A stretch of 64,000 bases of DNA from Erwinia mallotivora (GCF_000590885.1 NZ_JFHN01000065.1:24943-88942); one strand, 5' to 3'; shown: positions 8,801 through 18,653, counted from the first letter of the stretch. The notes: generated by a model from the letters alone, not told the origin. A program made the numbers and translations.

Positions 8801-10366
8801 TCCTGTTTCAGAAGCATACTGAGCACGCTGTTCGAACTTTCCGACAGGAAGGTCGTATTTTTCGCTGTCCTCTGAACGGAATTTCTCCGGTGGATTATAA
8901 TGCGCAGTATTTTCAGGTTCCGGGCTGAGATGCGTTTTCAGGCTATCTTTAACCACAGCTTTATTTTCATCCTGACTCTCCCCCAACAGGCTATTCCACA
9001 GCAATCTTCCACCGGCAACCAGTCCGGTTAATGCCAGCGCGGATGTGGCTACCATTCCTGATTTACTTTTTATGCTGTTTATAAATGAAGGTGCCGAAGT
9101 CACTGCCGCCGCAGTAGCAACTAAGGGCAGAAGAGTATCTCCCCCGGTTCTTTCTGCCGGTGAACGTACCGGCATCTCCTCCCTGTTCATTTTCGCTGTT
9201 ATTTGCAAAGCGTTGTCGGACATCGCAGGCAAATTTGCTACTGCATCACATTTGGTGTTGAAGTGCGTATAGCGAATACTCTTTTCACCATCCCGCTGAC
9301 AGGTTTCTGTTTTATGGCTGCGACAATCAGTCAGTTCTGACAACTTACTCTCCCTGCCAGAGTTATATATCGCCGCAGCATGCATTCCCTCAGCAATCAT
9401 ACTGTCAGTAACCGACAGGGTATTTGCTGTACCAGCCGGGGCTGATGGAGAAAATTCGTTATTCACCACCGTGGCTTTAATGAGAAGCTCAGGCCTGAGA
9501 GTGGAGTTAGAAACAAAAGAGGTAATACGCGGTATTGTCTTACCGCGGATTAAGCTATTGGGCTCCTGATTACAACTATCAGTGGCTATTGCAATACTTG
9601 TATCCACCTCATAAGCAGCGCTATTTATTGCTGAATCTTTATCAGCGGAGGGGATCAAAGCAGGTGCGTTCGACGCCATATAACACAGCGCACTCCAGTA
9701 GTGACTGGAACGTACCATCAGTTTTGCAATAATTGCAGGAACCCTGAGAAAGCCTCGCTGGGGGGCATTTTCTCCTGTCATCCAGTATCTTGCCACTACC
9801 GCTGCTGTGGCAAGGGCAATGAAAAGGTGCCGCGCAGTCTGGCATTCATTGCTCCCCAAAAACTGCCTGAGAAAAGACACATCACACCATTCAACAATCG
9901 TGTTCTGAATATAACTGGCAAGCTGGGAAATTATATTGAGTTTATCCGGAAGATAACAGGATGCCAGCCCAAGGGCACTCAACATGGCACTGTCAATTTT
10001 ATGTCCTTTTGTGATTGCCAGATACAAACAGTCTGCCGCCTGAATTACGCCTGGAGGTACACCAGGAAGTATTGCTGCCAGACCGGCAGAGATCATCTGC
10101 CCTTGTTGATATTCACTGAGAATTTTAATCAGTTGCTTAATACTTCGACGACAATCTTCTGTTAGTGGTATGCCCGCATCGGGCATCTCTTTGTGACCAG
10201 CAGACTGGCCAGGATATTCATCTTCTGCATCATGCCAGGTATTTTCCATATTTACCCAGTCAACAGCGTCAAACCATATATCATTCTTTTCAGAAGCTGG
10301 GGCATCATTTGAGGTGGATGTTTTTTGGTTATTAAATGCAATTTTATCGGAATCAACTGTAAACAT
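5816..10366 (-). CDS. Large toxin-like protein with C-terminal EF/ExoY-type cyclase domain
   Basis: A 1516-residue protein, much more AT-rich than its neighbours, lying where E. coli has yggM/ansB; probably acquired. The N-terminus is Ser/Thr/Asn-rich with no Sec signal. Hydrophobic stretches occur near residues 90-210 and 415-465. A segment near residues 1165-1230 resembles repeats of large dermonecrotic/Mcf-type toxins. The C-terminus carries 'KPHSILEKTIK', 'GDYDTHD' (Asp1375 and Asp1377, like the Mg-binding DxD of edema factor and ExoY) and 'QHGPQVNYP' (His1430), the pattern of anthrax-toxin-like adenylyl cyclase domains. Such cyclases usually act in eukaryotic cells after activation by a host factor. 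No immunity, secretion or chaperone gene is adjacent, and there is no clear ribosome site. The cyclase call rests on motif recognition only. Confidence 0.62.
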   Translation of the reverse strand: MFTVDSDKIAFNNQKTSTSNDAPASEKNDIWFDAVDWVNMENTWHDAEDEYPGQSAGHKEMPDAGIPLTEDCRRSIKQLIKILSEYQQGQMISAGLAAILPGVPPGVIQAADCLYLAITKGHKIDSAMLSALGLASCYLPDKLNIISQLASYIQNTIVEWCDVSFLRQFLGSNECQTARHLFIALATAAVVARYWMTGENAPQRGFLRVPAIIAKLMVRSSHYWSALCYMASNAPALIPSADKDSAINSAAYEVDTSIAIATDSCNQEPNSLIRGKTIPRITSFVSNSTLRPELLIKATVVNNEFSPSAPAGTANTLSVTDSMIAEGMHAAAIYNSGRESKLSELTDCRSHKTETCQRDGEKSIRYTHFNTKCDAVANLPAMSDNALQITAKMNREEMPVRSPAERTGGDTLLPLVATAAAVTSAPSFINSIKSKSGMVATSALALTGLVAGGRLLWNSLLGESQDENKAVVKDSLKTHLSPEPENTAHYNPPEKFRSEDSEKYDLPVGKFEQRAQYASETGFDKLAESCVTEIDRNLVNAIWNDALQAVNFKDEKVVNKLSFWLKLYEINNNYYFSDRFVQENYYKRSELYKKIKEKSHDVIISFKNEFPGIVNAFVEKENSPSALMKAERFLLKAMKLDHAQKNKIIPADNDADDEISTIGSDNFPDIRNDYSVFQPDAFIANWLKSQIDETGVENEFRQRISLNEKIPVTLTISKPSHYSQGSVYTIDEQFTVADIITGRYHDYISENTILDFKFPSFYPVSLIKKIRGGDFYHHLDAELSKLVNDGRYQKVLESGFRQAAAEAIIKIIVNYNRSMDRHGTVLKIMDDFLNGKITPKIISVNGVNAGSLMYLGTRREAGVIISLLPESADQERFFILPLHFPESHIVAPVGPGRDSINIVQPQKKAWTEDNVAFQNFIRRHLPLNMLSDSKEHIIKKCFGYQFSTKMQNGAIVGFDKSPFELKAVNENFLAGQASSFIEQIKSDYDVIVKSPNELLARRAAYILGTVADHLIISKLSTFTDKMKLMAYVSLRATSFMAGYLASDSNEQKESILNDFIMKMMIESILPVFLNGQKSSDVSTVRKMYKKVISIDDTTCEKQFSLNSLIDQVSTGKLSDKWKIKNNHDAISALIDKTQSGLEGRMKGVYTVLSEAGEAEYYIRQNSAVYHLRWDEYANTWRVINPDNPSRWMYAVPIKLDNGKWVVHADLPGKGGWPKGLPQKTSKATMGKVKKEFVLEKHIKPLEEASLKSNFAVSFRKAGKPTLDCLKDGAGAKPHSILEKTIKESSLKKYYSENYSEVAAKIKNANIEGLVGHWDDEKGLVGLYLTTNEEIESELIAVGEHVVYPIDMSNLEGSLANLKRVKNWKSRCYTGDYDTHDVIIFNGAGRPRKVLSDSLEEQSVIKILNDAVEKVDAPRRHISHTHRVIQHGPQVNYPSHMIEFERAENKPLVPAVANPGEFPIMMLDRGKWILIENKDELAEYYKNVGAVIKDGWSKNPSVTYTEQGIKPGGSSGH

Positions 10367-10846
10367 ATATTCAGTTAATATAGTCAGAATAAGGAGGGGT
10401 TATTTTGTTTTTTTTAAATATATAATTCTTTCAAAAAACAACTCTTTCGATTTAATTCAGACTTTATAAAAAAAGACTTATAAGAATTTCGTAAGAAAAT
10501 AACAATCTGGATTTATACGAATCATTTATCATAAGCAACAGTATGCTGTCGTCAGACTGAATAAATTTGCAATTAATTCGAATTTTAATAATTAATAAAG
10601 CGTGCTGGACGAGTTATTTGCCATTAATATATTTTTGAGATTATTCTTTAATATGCTATGGCGACAACCTGTCTGTTGAAATGCATGAGTGTGAAACAAT
10701 GAGCAGGCTGCCACCCTTTCCTGTCAGGTGGTGTCAGCCAAATAAAATGATTAACAGTGACCAGTCAGCTCAACTGTTTTAAAAATTCCATCCAGCGCAG
10801 TCTGCCAGAAAAAACCTATCTGCCAGTATTCGGGATGAACATGAAG
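10367..10846. other. AT-rich intergenic region upstream of the toxin gene
   Basis: A 480-base, strongly AT-rich stretch with no convincing open frame. It presumably holds the promoter of the toxin-like gene, which is read leftwards. Many TATAAT-like hexamers are expected by chance here, so I do not choose one. I saw no GGAACC hrp-box motif. Confidence 0.5.
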
Positions 10847-11575
10847 TCATCCCTGGTGGCTCTGATTTAATCCCGCCAACAATGCCTGACGCTGTTGTTC
10901 CAGCCGGGTGACCCGATTGCATACCTCATGACCAAAGTTCTGGAAATCCTGCTCCTGATTGCTCCATTCGGCCTGAATTGACTGTTGCAAACCGCCCAGA
11001 TTGCCCATTAATGCCTGAAGAGGATTACCACCGTTACCGGTCTGCTTATTGCTCATTTCATTAAGGCTGTCCTGCACCACGCCACCCATGGTGCTTTGCA
11101 CCAGCTTCTCGCCGTCCTGACGTACCTGATCAATGGCCTGATGGTGGAATGTCAAACCGTCACTACGGTGTTCAATGATGCGGTTCATCTGCTGTTTCAG
11201 CTGCGTATCCAGACTGACCAGGCGCTGGCGTACTTTGCTGTCAGCCCCCAGCTTTTCCACCACCACTTTATCCAGCGCGATGCGGCCTCTTTCAAGACGC
11301 TGGCGGCCTCCCTGATCAATCCAGGGCAGATCACGTCTTAGTGCAGCCTGATACTCTGTCGCTTTCTGACGGGTGGCATTATCCACCGTGACGGGCTGTC
11401 CGTTTCGTTGCACATCCCCAGCGGGCGTAATCTCCAGATTGCCACTGGCCCCTACCACCTGCACCGCCTGTGGCGTGATCACTATGTCATCCTGGGGTTT
11501 AACGCTGCACTGATAATCCGCCTGTGCCGAACCTGCTGCCAGTAACAATGCGCCAACCATTATCGCTTTATGCAT
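10847..11575 (-). CDS. yggN: DUF2884 family periplasmic protein YggN
   Basis: A 242-residue protein with a Sec signal peptide of about 19 residues ending in A-Q-A, then a mature start 'DYQCSVKPQDD'. It is colinear with E. coli YggN, including 'RIIEHRSDGLTFH' and the 'GGNPLQALMG' region. The family has no known function. The protein is probably periplasmic and rich in charged helical segments. It keeps its place before yggL, with repeat copy 2 inserted between them. Confidence 0.92.
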   Translation of the reverse strand: MHKAIMVGALLLAAGSAQADYQCSVKPQDDIVITPQAVQVVGASGNLEITPAGDVQRNGQPVTVDNATRQKATEYQAALRRDLPWIDQGGRQRLERGRIALDKVVVEKLGADSKVRQRLVSLDTQLKQQMNRIIEHRSDGLTFHHQAIDQVRQDGEKLVQSTMGGVVQDSLNEMSNKQTGNGGNPLQALMGNLGGLQQSIQAEWSNQEQDFQNFGHEVCNRVTRLEQQRQALLAGLNQSHQG

Positions 11576-11768
11576 TTTGCCATCTCCTGAGAAGAAAAAT
11601 TATGGCCGGCTTACTGATGCATCATCGTCTTAAAAAGCATCCTGCCGGAATGTCTCTCGTCATACTTTATTGTCGCGCTGAAGTTAAACCGTCCAGCCCA
11701 GGATAACCTCAGGCAGTTAAAGGGCTGAACGATTGTCATTATTACAAAAACGTCGCAGGGATACTCTC

Positions 11769-11904
11769 AGAGCCTGTCCCGGCAGGCGTTGTTGTCGAGC
11801 CAGTCCGGACAGGGACAATGCGCAGAAACCGGAGCGTAGACGGAGTACGTGAGGATTTTGAACATTGACCAGGTTCAAAATGGCACCCCGATGGGCCAGG
11901 CTCT
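11769..11904. repeat. MITE-like repeat, copy 2
   Basis: A 136-base element with ends AGAGCCTGTCCCG and TGGGCCAGGCTCT (11 of 13 pair as inverted repeats). It has the same interior as copy 1 and the same orientation. It sits between yggN and yggL. The right end is followed by TTAA in both full copies, a possible target-site feature. Confidence 0.75.
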
Positions 11905-11926
11905 TAAACTCCGCCGCTTTTGGTGC

Positions 11927-12253
11927 TCAGCCCCACCAGACGTCAAAAAGCTCAGTTACCTGAATATTGTTCAACTGACGATCGGACAACCACTTACGCA
12001 CCAGCTCCCGGTGCTCTTCAGTACATTTCCCGGTCTGTTGCAGGCAAATCAGCCCTTCCCATTGCAGATAACCGCTGCCGTCAAAAGCCAGGCCATTCGG
12101 ATCAATCACCTCGTTAATCAGCGCGTCAAGGGTAGTATCAATCGTCTCTTCGCTGGTTCCCTCAGGAAACGCAAAGCCGATGGAGAAACCCAGTTCCTGG
12201 AATTCAGCGATATGCATTTTTTTGCGCAAACGACGACTGCGTTGGATAGCCAT
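11927..12253 (-). CDS. yggL: YggL family (50S ribosome-associated) protein
   Basis: A 108-residue member of the YggL (DUF469) family, matching E. coli YggL from 'AIQRSRRLRKKMHIAEFQELGF'. The E. coli protein co-fractionates with the 50S subunit; its role is not settled. The start codon overlaps the trmB stop by one base, so the pair is probably one transcription unit read leftwards from the trmB promoter. Confidence 0.92.
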   Translation of the reverse strand: MAIQRSRRLRKKMHIAEFQELGFSIGFAFPEGTSEETIDTTLDALINEVIDPNGLAFDGSGYLQWEGLICLQQTGKCTEEHRELVRKWLSDRQLNNIQVTELFDVWWG

Positions 12254-12972
12254 TATTTAATCCTCTCAAACATCAGATCCCACACACCGTGGCCCAGACG
12301 CTGGCCACGTTGCTCAAATTTGGTCAGCGGACGCGATGCCGGTCGCGGCACATAATCCCGCGTTTCCGACTGGTTTTTGTAACCCGCAATATCATTCATT
12401 ACCGACAGCATATGTTCGGCATACGCCTCCCAGTCGGTTGCCATATGAAATACCCCGCCCAGCTTCAGTTTACGCAGCACCAGCTCGGCAAACGGCAGTT
12501 GTACAATACGCCGCTTATTGTGACGCGCTTTGTGCCAGGGGTCGGGGAAAAACAGCTGCACCATGCGCAGTGAGTTATCCGGAATCATATGGTTAAGCAC
12601 GTCCACCGCATCGTGGCACATCACGCGCAGATTCTCCACGCCAGCCTCATCTGCCGCACTGAGACAGGCACCGACGCCCGGTGAATGCACCTCAATGCCC
12701 AGAAAATTCTGCTGTGGATTGGCCTGCGCCATGCTTACCAGCGAGGCTCCCATCCCAAAACCTATCTCCAGCACTACCGGCGCGTCGCGACCAAAAAGGG
12801 TTGGCAGATCAACAGGCTCTGACTGATATTCCACTCCCTTCACCGGCCAGAAATGGTCCAGCGCATGTTGCTGGCCTTTGGTCAGACGGCCCTGACGACG
12901 CACAAAACTACGAATACGGCGTAACGGACGACCGTTTTCATCAAACTCCGGTGAAATGACATCATTCTTCAT
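12253..12972 (-). CDS. trmB: tRNA (guanine-N7)-methyltransferase
   Basis: A 239-residue TrmB, which forms m7G46 in the variable loop of many tRNAs using SAM. The SAM-binding motif '[11 protein letters not shown]' lies near residue 70 and the signature '[15 protein letters not shown]' near residue 150. Length equals the E. coli enzyme. It is divergent from mutY, with a 150-base spacer that must hold both promoters. Confidence 0.96.
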   Translation of the reverse strand: MKNDVISPEFDENGRPLRRIRSFVRRQGRLTKGQQHALDHFWPVKGVEYQSEPVDLPTLFGRDAPVVLEIGFGMGASLVSMAQANPQQNFLGIEVHSPGVGACLSAADEAGVENLRVMCHDAVDVLNHMIPDNSLRMVQLFFPDPWHKARHNKRRIVQLPFAELVLRKLKLGGVFHMATDWEAYAEHMLSVMNDIAGYKNQSETRDYVPRPASRPLTKFEQRGQRLGHGVWDLMFERIK

Positions 12973-13125
12973 TTTTTTGCCTGTTGGTCAGCACTATGCG
13001 GAAAACGGGCATTATGCAAAGTTACAGCAGTTAAGCAAGCCCCGGAAACTTCCGGTTTACAGCTTAGTTGCTCTGTGCTGGAATCCCAGCCTGATTTTCA
13101 ATTATCCGGGGTTTTATCTGAAATG

Positions 13126-14214
13126 ATGCAGGCGCAGCAGTTTGCAAGCCAGGTTCTTGACTGGTATCAGCGCTTTGGTCGCAAAAGTCTGCCCTGGCAG
13201 CTGGAAAAAACACCCTATAAGGTCTGGCTCTCCGAAGTGATGCTGCAACAGACCCAGGTGGCGACGGTGATCCCCTATTTTGAACGGTTTATGGCCCGTT
13301 TCCCCACCATCAGCGATCTGGCTACTGCCCCGCTGGATGAAGTGCTGCATTTGTGGACCGGGCTTGGCTACTATGCCCGTGCCCGCAATTTACACAAAGC
13401 CGCCGTGCAGGTAGCAGAGAAACATCAGGGTATCTTTCCCGAAAACTATGACGATGTGGCGGCGCTGCCCGGCGTGGGACGTTCCACCGCCGGGGCCATC
13501 CTCTCTCTGTCACTGGGACAACATTTTCCGATCCTCGATGGCAACGTTAAACGGGTGCTGGCACGCTGTTATGCCGTGGCTGGCTGGCCCGGCAGGAAAG
13601 AGGTGGAAAAACGCCTGTGGCAGATCAGCGAGCAGGTCACCCCAGCCGCCGGTGTCAGCCAGTTTAATCAGGCGATGATGGACCTGGGGGCGATGGTTTG
13701 CACCCGTTCAAAGCCGAAGTGTGGCATTTGTCCGTTAAGCAACGGCTGCATCGCCCATGCCAACAGCAACTGGGCAGAGTATCCTGGAAAAAAACCGAAG
13801 CAGACATTGCCGGAACGCACCGGCTGGATGTTGATGATGCAGGATGGTGACAACGTCTGGCTGGAACAACGTCCCCCCGTCGGCCTGTGGGGCGGCCTGT
13901 TTTGCTTTCCACAATTCAGCAATCGGGAGGAACTGGTGCAGTGGCTTGCAACCAGGCATATCGACAGTAAAGCACTGCAACAAGAAGTGGCCTTTCGCCA
14001 CACCTTCAGCCATTTTCATCTGGATATTGTCCCGATGCACTTACGGCTTGCAGGCGCAGGAGCAGCAATGGATGAAGGTGCAGGTCTCTGGTATAACTTA
14101 GCGCAGCCCCCGTCCGTCGGGCTGGCAGCCCCGGTGGAACGCCTGCTAAAACAACTACGGCAGCCGCAACAAAATGCGCTGAATCTGCCTGTGACAGAAG
14201 AAGAGGAAGAGTAA
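13126..14214 (+). CDS. mutY: A/G-specific adenine glycosylase
   Basis: A 362-residue MutY, which removes adenine mispaired with 8-oxoguanine. Visible features: catalytic Glu37 in '[10 protein letters not shown]', the helix-hairpin-helix '[12 protein letters not shown]', the catalytic-Asp region '[10 protein letters not shown]', and a [4Fe-4S] loop C-x6-C-x2-C-x5-C in '[17 protein letters not shown]'. A C-terminal NUDIX-like 8-oxoG recognition domain follows. I chose the start MQAQQFASQ by comparison with E. coli; an adjacent ATG at 13123 and an upstream in-frame ATG at 13075 are possible. yggX begins at its stop codon. Confidence 0.96.
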   Translation: MQAQQFASQVLDWYQRFGRKSLPWQLEKTPYKVWLSEVMLQQTQVATVIPYFERFMARFPTISDLATAPLDEVLHLWTGLGYYARARNLHKAAVQVAEKHQGIFPENYDDVAALPGVGRSTAGAILSLSLGQHFPILDGNVKRVLARCYAVAGWPGRKEVEKRLWQISEQVTPAAGVSQFNQAMMDLGAMVCTRSKPKCGICPLSNGCIAHANSNWAEYPGKKPKQTLPERTGWMLMMQDGDNVWLEQRPPVGLWGGLFCFPQFSNREELVQWLATRHIDSKALQQEVAFRHTFSHFHLDIVPMHLRLAGAGAAMDEGAGLWYNLAQPPSVGLAAPVERLLKQLRQPQQNALNLPVTEEEEE

Positions 14215-14486
14215 TGAGCAGAACCATTTTTTGCACGTTCCTGCAACGTGATGCTGAAGGACAGGATTTCCAGTTGTATCCGGGCGAACTGGGAAAACGC
14301 ATTTATAATGAAATCTCTAAAGAAGCCTGGTCGCAGTGGATGAGCAAACAAACCATGCTGATTAACGAGAAAAAACTCAGCATGATGAACCCGGAAGATC
14401 GCAAACAACTGGAACAGGAGATGGTGAAGTTTCTGTTTGAAGGTCACGAGGTTCATATTGAAGGTTACACCCCGCCAGAAGAATAA
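14214..14486 (+). CDS. yggX: Oxidative damage protection / Fe trafficking protein YggX
   Basis: A 90-residue protein, nearly identical in layout to E. coli YggX, opening '[16 protein letters not shown]' with the conserved Cys7. It protects iron-sulfur clusters from oxidants and may handle labile Fe(II). The ATG overlaps the mutY stop, so the two are coupled. mltC follows after 51 bases. Confidence 0.96.
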   Translation: MSRTIFCTFLQRDAEGQDFQLYPGELGKRIYNEISKEAWSQWMSKQTMLINEKKLSMMNPEDRKQLEQEMVKFLFEGHEVHIEGYTPPEE

Positions 14487-14537
14487 TCGTCAGGCCTCCG
14501 CGTCGGGGCCCTCTCAATACAGGCGAAGCACGACACA

Positions 14538-15617
14538 ATGAATAAAAAGCTGATTAGTTTACTGGTCATCGCACCCTTGTTGATCTCCTGTTCTGGCAAT
14601 AAAAAACCCACGTTCAATGAAGACTGGGTCAAGGATACCAACGGATTTGACATTCTGATGGGGCAGTTTGCCCATAATATTGAGAATATCTGGGGCATTA
14701 ATGAAGTACTGATTGCCGGTCCCAAAGATTACGTTAAATACAGCGATCAGTATTACACTCGCAGCCATATTAACTTCGACGCCGGTACTATCACCATTGA
14801 GACTATCGCCGGTACCAACCCCGTTGCCAGTCTGCGCCAGGCCATTATCACCACCCTGCTGATTGGTGACGATCCCGGTAATGTCGATCTCTATTCTGAT
14901 GCCAACGACATTGAAATCGGCAAAGAACCGCTACTTTATGGCCAGGTCCTTGACAATACCGGACAACCGATTCGCTGGCAGGGACGTGCAGGCAGCTTTG
15001 CTGACTATCTGCTCCAGAACAAACTGCAACGACGCAATTCGGGCCTGCACGTTATCTGGTCGGTTACCATCCCAATGGTGCCAAACCATCTGGACAAACG
15101 TGCACACAAGTATCTGCCAATGGTGCGGGAAGCCGCCGCAAAATATGGCGTCGATCAATCGCTGATCCTCGCAATTATGCAGATTGAGTCCAGCTTTAAC
15201 CCGTACGCCGTCAGCCATGCCGATGCGCTGGGTCTGATGCAGGTGGTGCAGCACACGGCCGGTGTCGATGTGTTCCGTATGAAAGGTAAATGGGGCAAGC
15301 CAAGCCGCAGTTATCTGCTCGACCCGGAAAATAATATTGATGCGGGCACGGCCTATCTTTCTCTGTTGCAGGACAGCTATCTGTCAGGAATTGTGAATCC
15401 AACCTCACGACGTTATGCGGTGATCACCGCCTACAACGGTGGGGCGGGCAGCGTACTGAGAGTCTTTTCCAGCGACAAGAATCGTGCCTTTGCCACTATC
15501 AATAATCTGTCGCCTTCAGAGGTATATCAGACGCTGACCACTAACCACCCATCCGCAGAGTCACGTCGATATCTGTATAAGGTCAGCAGTGCTCAGAAGA
15601 GCTACCACCGTTACTGA
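14538..15617 (+). CDS. mltC: Membrane-bound lytic murein transglycosylase C
   Basis: A 359-residue lipoprotein with lipobox 'LLISC' (acylated Cys18). It is anchored in the outer membrane and cleaves peptidoglycan to 1,6-anhydro-muropeptides. The C-terminal SLT domain shows the catalytic Glu in '[16 protein letters not shown]', 'ALGLMQVVQ' and '[13 protein letters not shown]'. The N-terminal DUF3393 domain is intact. Length matches E. coli. Confidence 0.96.
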   Translation: MNKKLISLLVIAPLLISCSGNKKPTFNEDWVKDTNGFDILMGQFAHNIENIWGINEVLIAGPKDYVKYSDQYYTRSHINFDAGTITIETIAGTNPVASLRQAIITTLLIGDDPGNVDLYSDANDIEIGKEPLLYGQVLDNTGQPIRWQGRAGSFADYLLQNKLQRRNSGLHVIWSVTIPMVPNHLDKRAHKYLPMVREAAAKYGVDQSLILAIMQIESSFNPYAVSHADALGLMQVVQHTAGVDVFRMKGKWGKPSRSYLLDPENNIDAGTAYLSLLQDSYLSGIVNPTSRRYAVITAYNGGAGSVLRVFSSDKNRAFATINNLSPSEVYQTLTTNHPSAESRRYLYKVSSAQKSYHRY

Positions 15618-15623
15618 AGCCAA

Positions 15624-15652
15624 CAAAAAAAGGCGGATCCTGCGATCCGCCT
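15624..15652 (-). terminator. Intrinsic terminator for the leftward PEP-hydrolase/Tm-1 pair
   Basis: AGGCGGATC-CTGC-GATCCGCCT with a 7-base A run on the left side. Read on the minus strand this is a 9-bp stem followed by a U-tract, placed 34 bases after the stop of the gene at 15686. The same stem lies just after mltC and may also end rightward transcripts. Confidence 0.8.
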
Positions 15653-15685
15653 GACGATAACGAGCTTCCCTGGTGAGGGTGAGTA

Positions 15686-16513
15686 CTAACGCTTTATATT
15701 TTTAAACTGTCTGGTGGTTTCTGTCAGTGCGATCTCGGTGGGTAAACGCTCCATCGAACTTGCACCATAAAAACCGTCGCATTGCGGGCAGTTATCGAGA
15801 ATATATTGCGCGTCTTCCGGACTGGAAATCGGTCCTCCGTGACACAGCACAATCACATCCTTACGCACTGCCTTTGCCGCCTCTGCCCACTGATTAATAA
15901 GCGACACACAATCCGCTAAATTAAGCGCGGTCCCGGCTCCAATTTTGCCGCCGGTGGTCAGCCCCATATGTGGCACGATAATATCAGCGCCAGCCTGCGT
16001 CATGGCGACAGCATCGGCAGTACTGAAAACGTAAGGTGTGGTCAGCATATCTTTTGCCGCTGCCATGCGGATCATCTCCACCTCCAGCCCGTATCCCATA
16101 CCGGTTTCTTCCAGATTAGCGCGGAAATTACCATCAATCAGGCCAACCGTCGGGAAGTTTTGTACGCCGGAAAATCCCATTGCCTTCAGAGAGTCGAGAA
16201 AGGTATCAAACTGACAGAAAGGATCGGTGCCATTGACTCCGGCCAGCACCGGCGTGTTTTTTACCACCGGCAGTACTTCTTTCGCCATCTCCACGACGAT
16301 GTCATTAGCATTGCCATAGGCGAGCAGTCCGGCCAGTGAACCGCGTCCGGCCATACGATAACGACCGGAATTGTAGATGACGATCAAATCGATACCGCCT
16401 GCTTCCTCACATTTAGCGGACAGGCCGGTCCCGGCGCCACCTCCGATGATTGGTTCACGGCGTTCAATCATTCCTTTGAATTTATTCAGTATTTCCGTAC
16501 GGGTAAAAATCAC
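15686..16513 (-). CDS. Phosphoenolpyruvate-hydrolase-family TIM-barrel protein
   Basis: A 275-residue TIM-barrel protein of the family annotated as 'PEP hydrolase-like', related to the isocitrate lyase/PEP mutase group. Visible: '[14 protein letters not shown]', '[15 protein letters not shown]' and '[14 protein letters not shown]', the strongly conserved blocks of this family. The true substrate is not established. It begins 2 bases after the Tm-1-like gene, so the two are one operon and probably act on the same metabolite. A TetR-type regulator diverges upstream. Confidence 0.8.
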   Translation of the reverse strand: MIFTRTEILNKFKGMIERREPIIGGGAGTGLSAKCEEAGGIDLIVIYNSGRYRMAGRGSLAGLLAYGNANDIVVEMAKEVLPVVKNTPVLAGVNGTDPFCQFDTFLDSLKAMGFSGVQNFPTVGLIDGNFRANLEETGMGYGLEVEMIRMAAAKDMLTTPYVFSTADAVAMTQAGADIIVPHMGLTTGGKIGAGTALNLADCVSLINQWAEAAKAVRKDVIVLCHGGPISSPEDAQYILDNCPQCDGFYGASSMERLPTEIALTETTRQFKNIKR

Positions 16514-16515
16514 GT

Positions 16516-17736
16516 TCAGAACTCCTTCTCTGCAAGCTGACGAAAATGTTGCGCTGCCGCCTGAGCAAACTCAGGGGCATTGATGTGGTAAGGCAGACGG
16601 ATAATTTTACGCCGTGCGCTCGGTTGTAGCTGTGCTTCCAGGGTGGCGATAAAAGCCTGATTAGCCTCTGGTGACCAGAATGGTTGTCCGGGAGCATCCA
16701 GCGCAGAGAAGCCGCCTTCGGGGATAAGAAACACGATATTTCCTTCACAACGATTCAGCTTAGCGGCAATCCACTCTGCCATCTGCACATTCTCTTCCGG
16801 CGTGGTGCGCATCAGCGTTACCTGAGGATTATGCTGATAAAACACTCTTCCGGCATATTTCTGCGGCACGCTGGCAGGATCGGCAAAATTAACCATATCG
16901 AGAGCGCCACAGGACAAAACAGCGGGGATTCTGTTTTTCTCCATCGCATCAAAACGGGTTTCATCACAGGCCAGCACACCACCAAAAAGCAAATCGCACA
17001 CTTCTGTGGTGGTGAGATCCAGTAAGCCATTCAGCATCCTGCTCGCCACCAGCTTCTCCATCGCTCTGCCCCCGCTGCCGGTAGCATGAAACACCACACA
17101 ATCGTAATGCCTGCTCAGTCTCTCACTGACCATCTGGATGCAGGGCGTGGTAACACCAAACATCGTCAGCCCCAGAGCCGGTTTCTCCTCAATATCGCTC
17201 TCCACTGCAAACAGCACCGCGCCGGCAATCTGATGAGCTGCATTGGCCAGTACCTGGCGAGAGATGCGGTTCAGGCCGGAAACATCGGTTACCGAATAGA
17301 GCATATTGATATCACTGGCCCCGACATAAGCCGCAACATCCCCGGAAGCCATGGTTGAAACCATGACTTTAGGCACACCGATGGGCAACGCCTGCATGGC
17401 AGGTGTAATCAGCGCGGTGCCACAGGAACCACCCAGCCCAATGACCCCAATCAGGTCCGGGCGGCGACTGAGAAAAATCTTAAATGCCAGGGCCATTGCC
17501 TCAATAGCTTTACCCCGCTCTTCAGAGAACACCGCATCGCGCCCCTGAGGGTGAAAATCAGCAATCATTTCGGGGGGGAAATCTGCCCGGGAAGGCGGGC
17601 TAACTAATTGAGTTGACAGGTCAACCGTTAAAACTTCAGCGCCTGTTCTGGCGATGCATTCGCTGAGGTAAAACAGTTCTTTTCCTTTAGTATTCGCGGT
17701 CGCAACAGCATAAATATAGCCGGTATCTGTGTTCAT
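16516..17736 (-). CDS. Tm-1-like ATP-binding domain protein (UPF0261)
   Basis: A 406-residue member of the UPF0261/Tm-1-like family, named after the tomato virus-resistance protein Tm-1 N-terminal domain. The opening '[18 protein letters not shown]' and '[13 protein letters not shown]' glycine loop fit a nucleotide-binding Rossmann-like fold; '[15 protein letters not shown]' lies near residue 220. In many bacteria this family is paired with the PEP-hydrolase-like protein, as here. The bacterial function is uncharacterised. It is probably under the divergent TetR-type regulator. Confidence 0.82.
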   Translation of the reverse strand: MNTDTGYIYAVATANTKGKELFYLSECIARTGAEVLTVDLSTQLVSPPSRADFPPEMIADFHPQGRDAVFSEERGKAIEAMALAFKIFLSRRPDLIGVIGLGGSCGTALITPAMQALPIGVPKVMVSTMASGDVAAYVGASDINMLYSVTDVSGLNRISRQVLANAAHQIAGAVLFAVESDIEEKPALGLTMFGVTTPCIQMVSERLSRHYDCVVFHATGSGGRAMEKLVASRMLNGLLDLTTTEVCDLLFGGVLACDETRFDAMEKNRIPAVLSCGALDMVNFADPASVPQKYAGRVFYQHNPQVTLMRTTPEENVQMAEWIAAKLNRCEGNIVFLIPEGGFSALDAPGQPFWSPEANQAFIATLEAQLQPSARRKIIRLPYHINAPEFAQAAAQHFRQLAEKEF

Positions 17737-17898
17737 AGTCGTAACAACACCCTGTTATCAGACGTAATAAAGACTTGATTAAAATACAATAAAGATGCAA
17801 ATAACGTCAGGGCAGTTTACAACCCTGAGTTATGAGATAACAGTATCACCTCCATCAATGATAAATCAATTGAATGGAATATGCGTCTCACAGGGATG

Positions 17899-17911
17899 TT
17901 AGCTATGCTAA
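17899..17911. promoter_or_regulatory. Candidate operator palindrome between the Tm-1 operon and tetR gene
   Basis: TTAGC-TAT-GCTAA is a perfect dyad in the 278-base divergent spacer (17737-18014), which is otherwise AT-rich and non-coding. A TetR-family dimer commonly binds such a dyad in the spacer between its own gene and the target operon. No binding evidence exists here. Confidence 0.35.
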
Positions 17912-18014
17912 TTGATAACTGTTCTGATGGTCCGACAGTTGAGAGCAGATGCTGTCACCTGTCTGTATTAATTAATTGATTAACATTAAATTTTACCGTT
18001 GAAATGAGGTTATT

Positions 18015-18653
18015 GTGAAGCAAAGGGATCCCGCTGAGGCTATGCCGTTAACCGCCACACGCGCCAAAACACGTCGCTTACTGATTGGAACTGCAATGAA
18101 AATGTTCGACAGCGGCGCGTTCCCATCCATCACCGAAGTTGCCACGGAGGCTAAGCTCTCCCGTGCAACCGCCTATCGCTATTTTCCTACTCAGAGCGCA
18201 CTGGTTTCTGCCATTGTGACTGAAACACTCAGTCCGATTAAAAGCTGGCGTCCTACCTGTAAGGAAGCATCAGAGCGCATCGACGAACTGCTGAGTTTCG
18301 CCTTTCCGCGAATGCTGGAGCATGAAGGAACACTGCGGGCAGCACTGCATCTTTCACTGACACAGTGGGCACAGTCACGCTCCTCAGGCCACAACGAAAA
18401 AGAACGTCTGGTAAGAGGTAACAGGAAAGCGTTACTGCAACACGTCGTTGAGCCACTGAAAAGTGAGCTGCCACCGGAAATGATGGAACGGGTGATTAAG
18501 TCGCTGTCACTGGTGTATGGCTCTGAGATTTTCCTGGTGATGAAGGATATCTGGGGATCGGATAATGAGCAGTTGCAGGACATCGGCAAATGGATAGCCA
18601 AAGCGATTGTCCGCCAGGCCAGAGAAGACTGCCGGGAAATGGCAGCCAGTTGA
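18015..18653 (+). CDS. TetR/AcrR-family transcriptional regulator
   Basis: A 212-residue protein with an N-terminal helix-turn-helix ('SITEVATEAKLSRATAYRYFPTQ', about residues 40-62), typical of TetR repressors, and an all-helical ligand domain with no close relative I can name. The GTG start at 18015 has an ATGAGG ribosome site just upstream. Its divergent position suggests control of the Tm-1/PEP-hydrolase-like operon. It converges on speC across a hairpin. Confidence 0.85.
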   Translation: MKQRDPAEAMPLTATRAKTRRLLIGTAMKMFDSGAFPSITEVATEAKLSRATAYRYFPTQSALVSAIVTETLSPIKSWRPTCKEASERIDELLSFAFPRMLEHEGTLRAALHLSLTQWAQSRSSGHNEKERLVRGNRKALLQHVVEPLKSELPPEMMERVIKSLSLVYGSEIFLVMKDIWGSDNEQLQDIGKWIAKAIVRQAREDCREMAAS

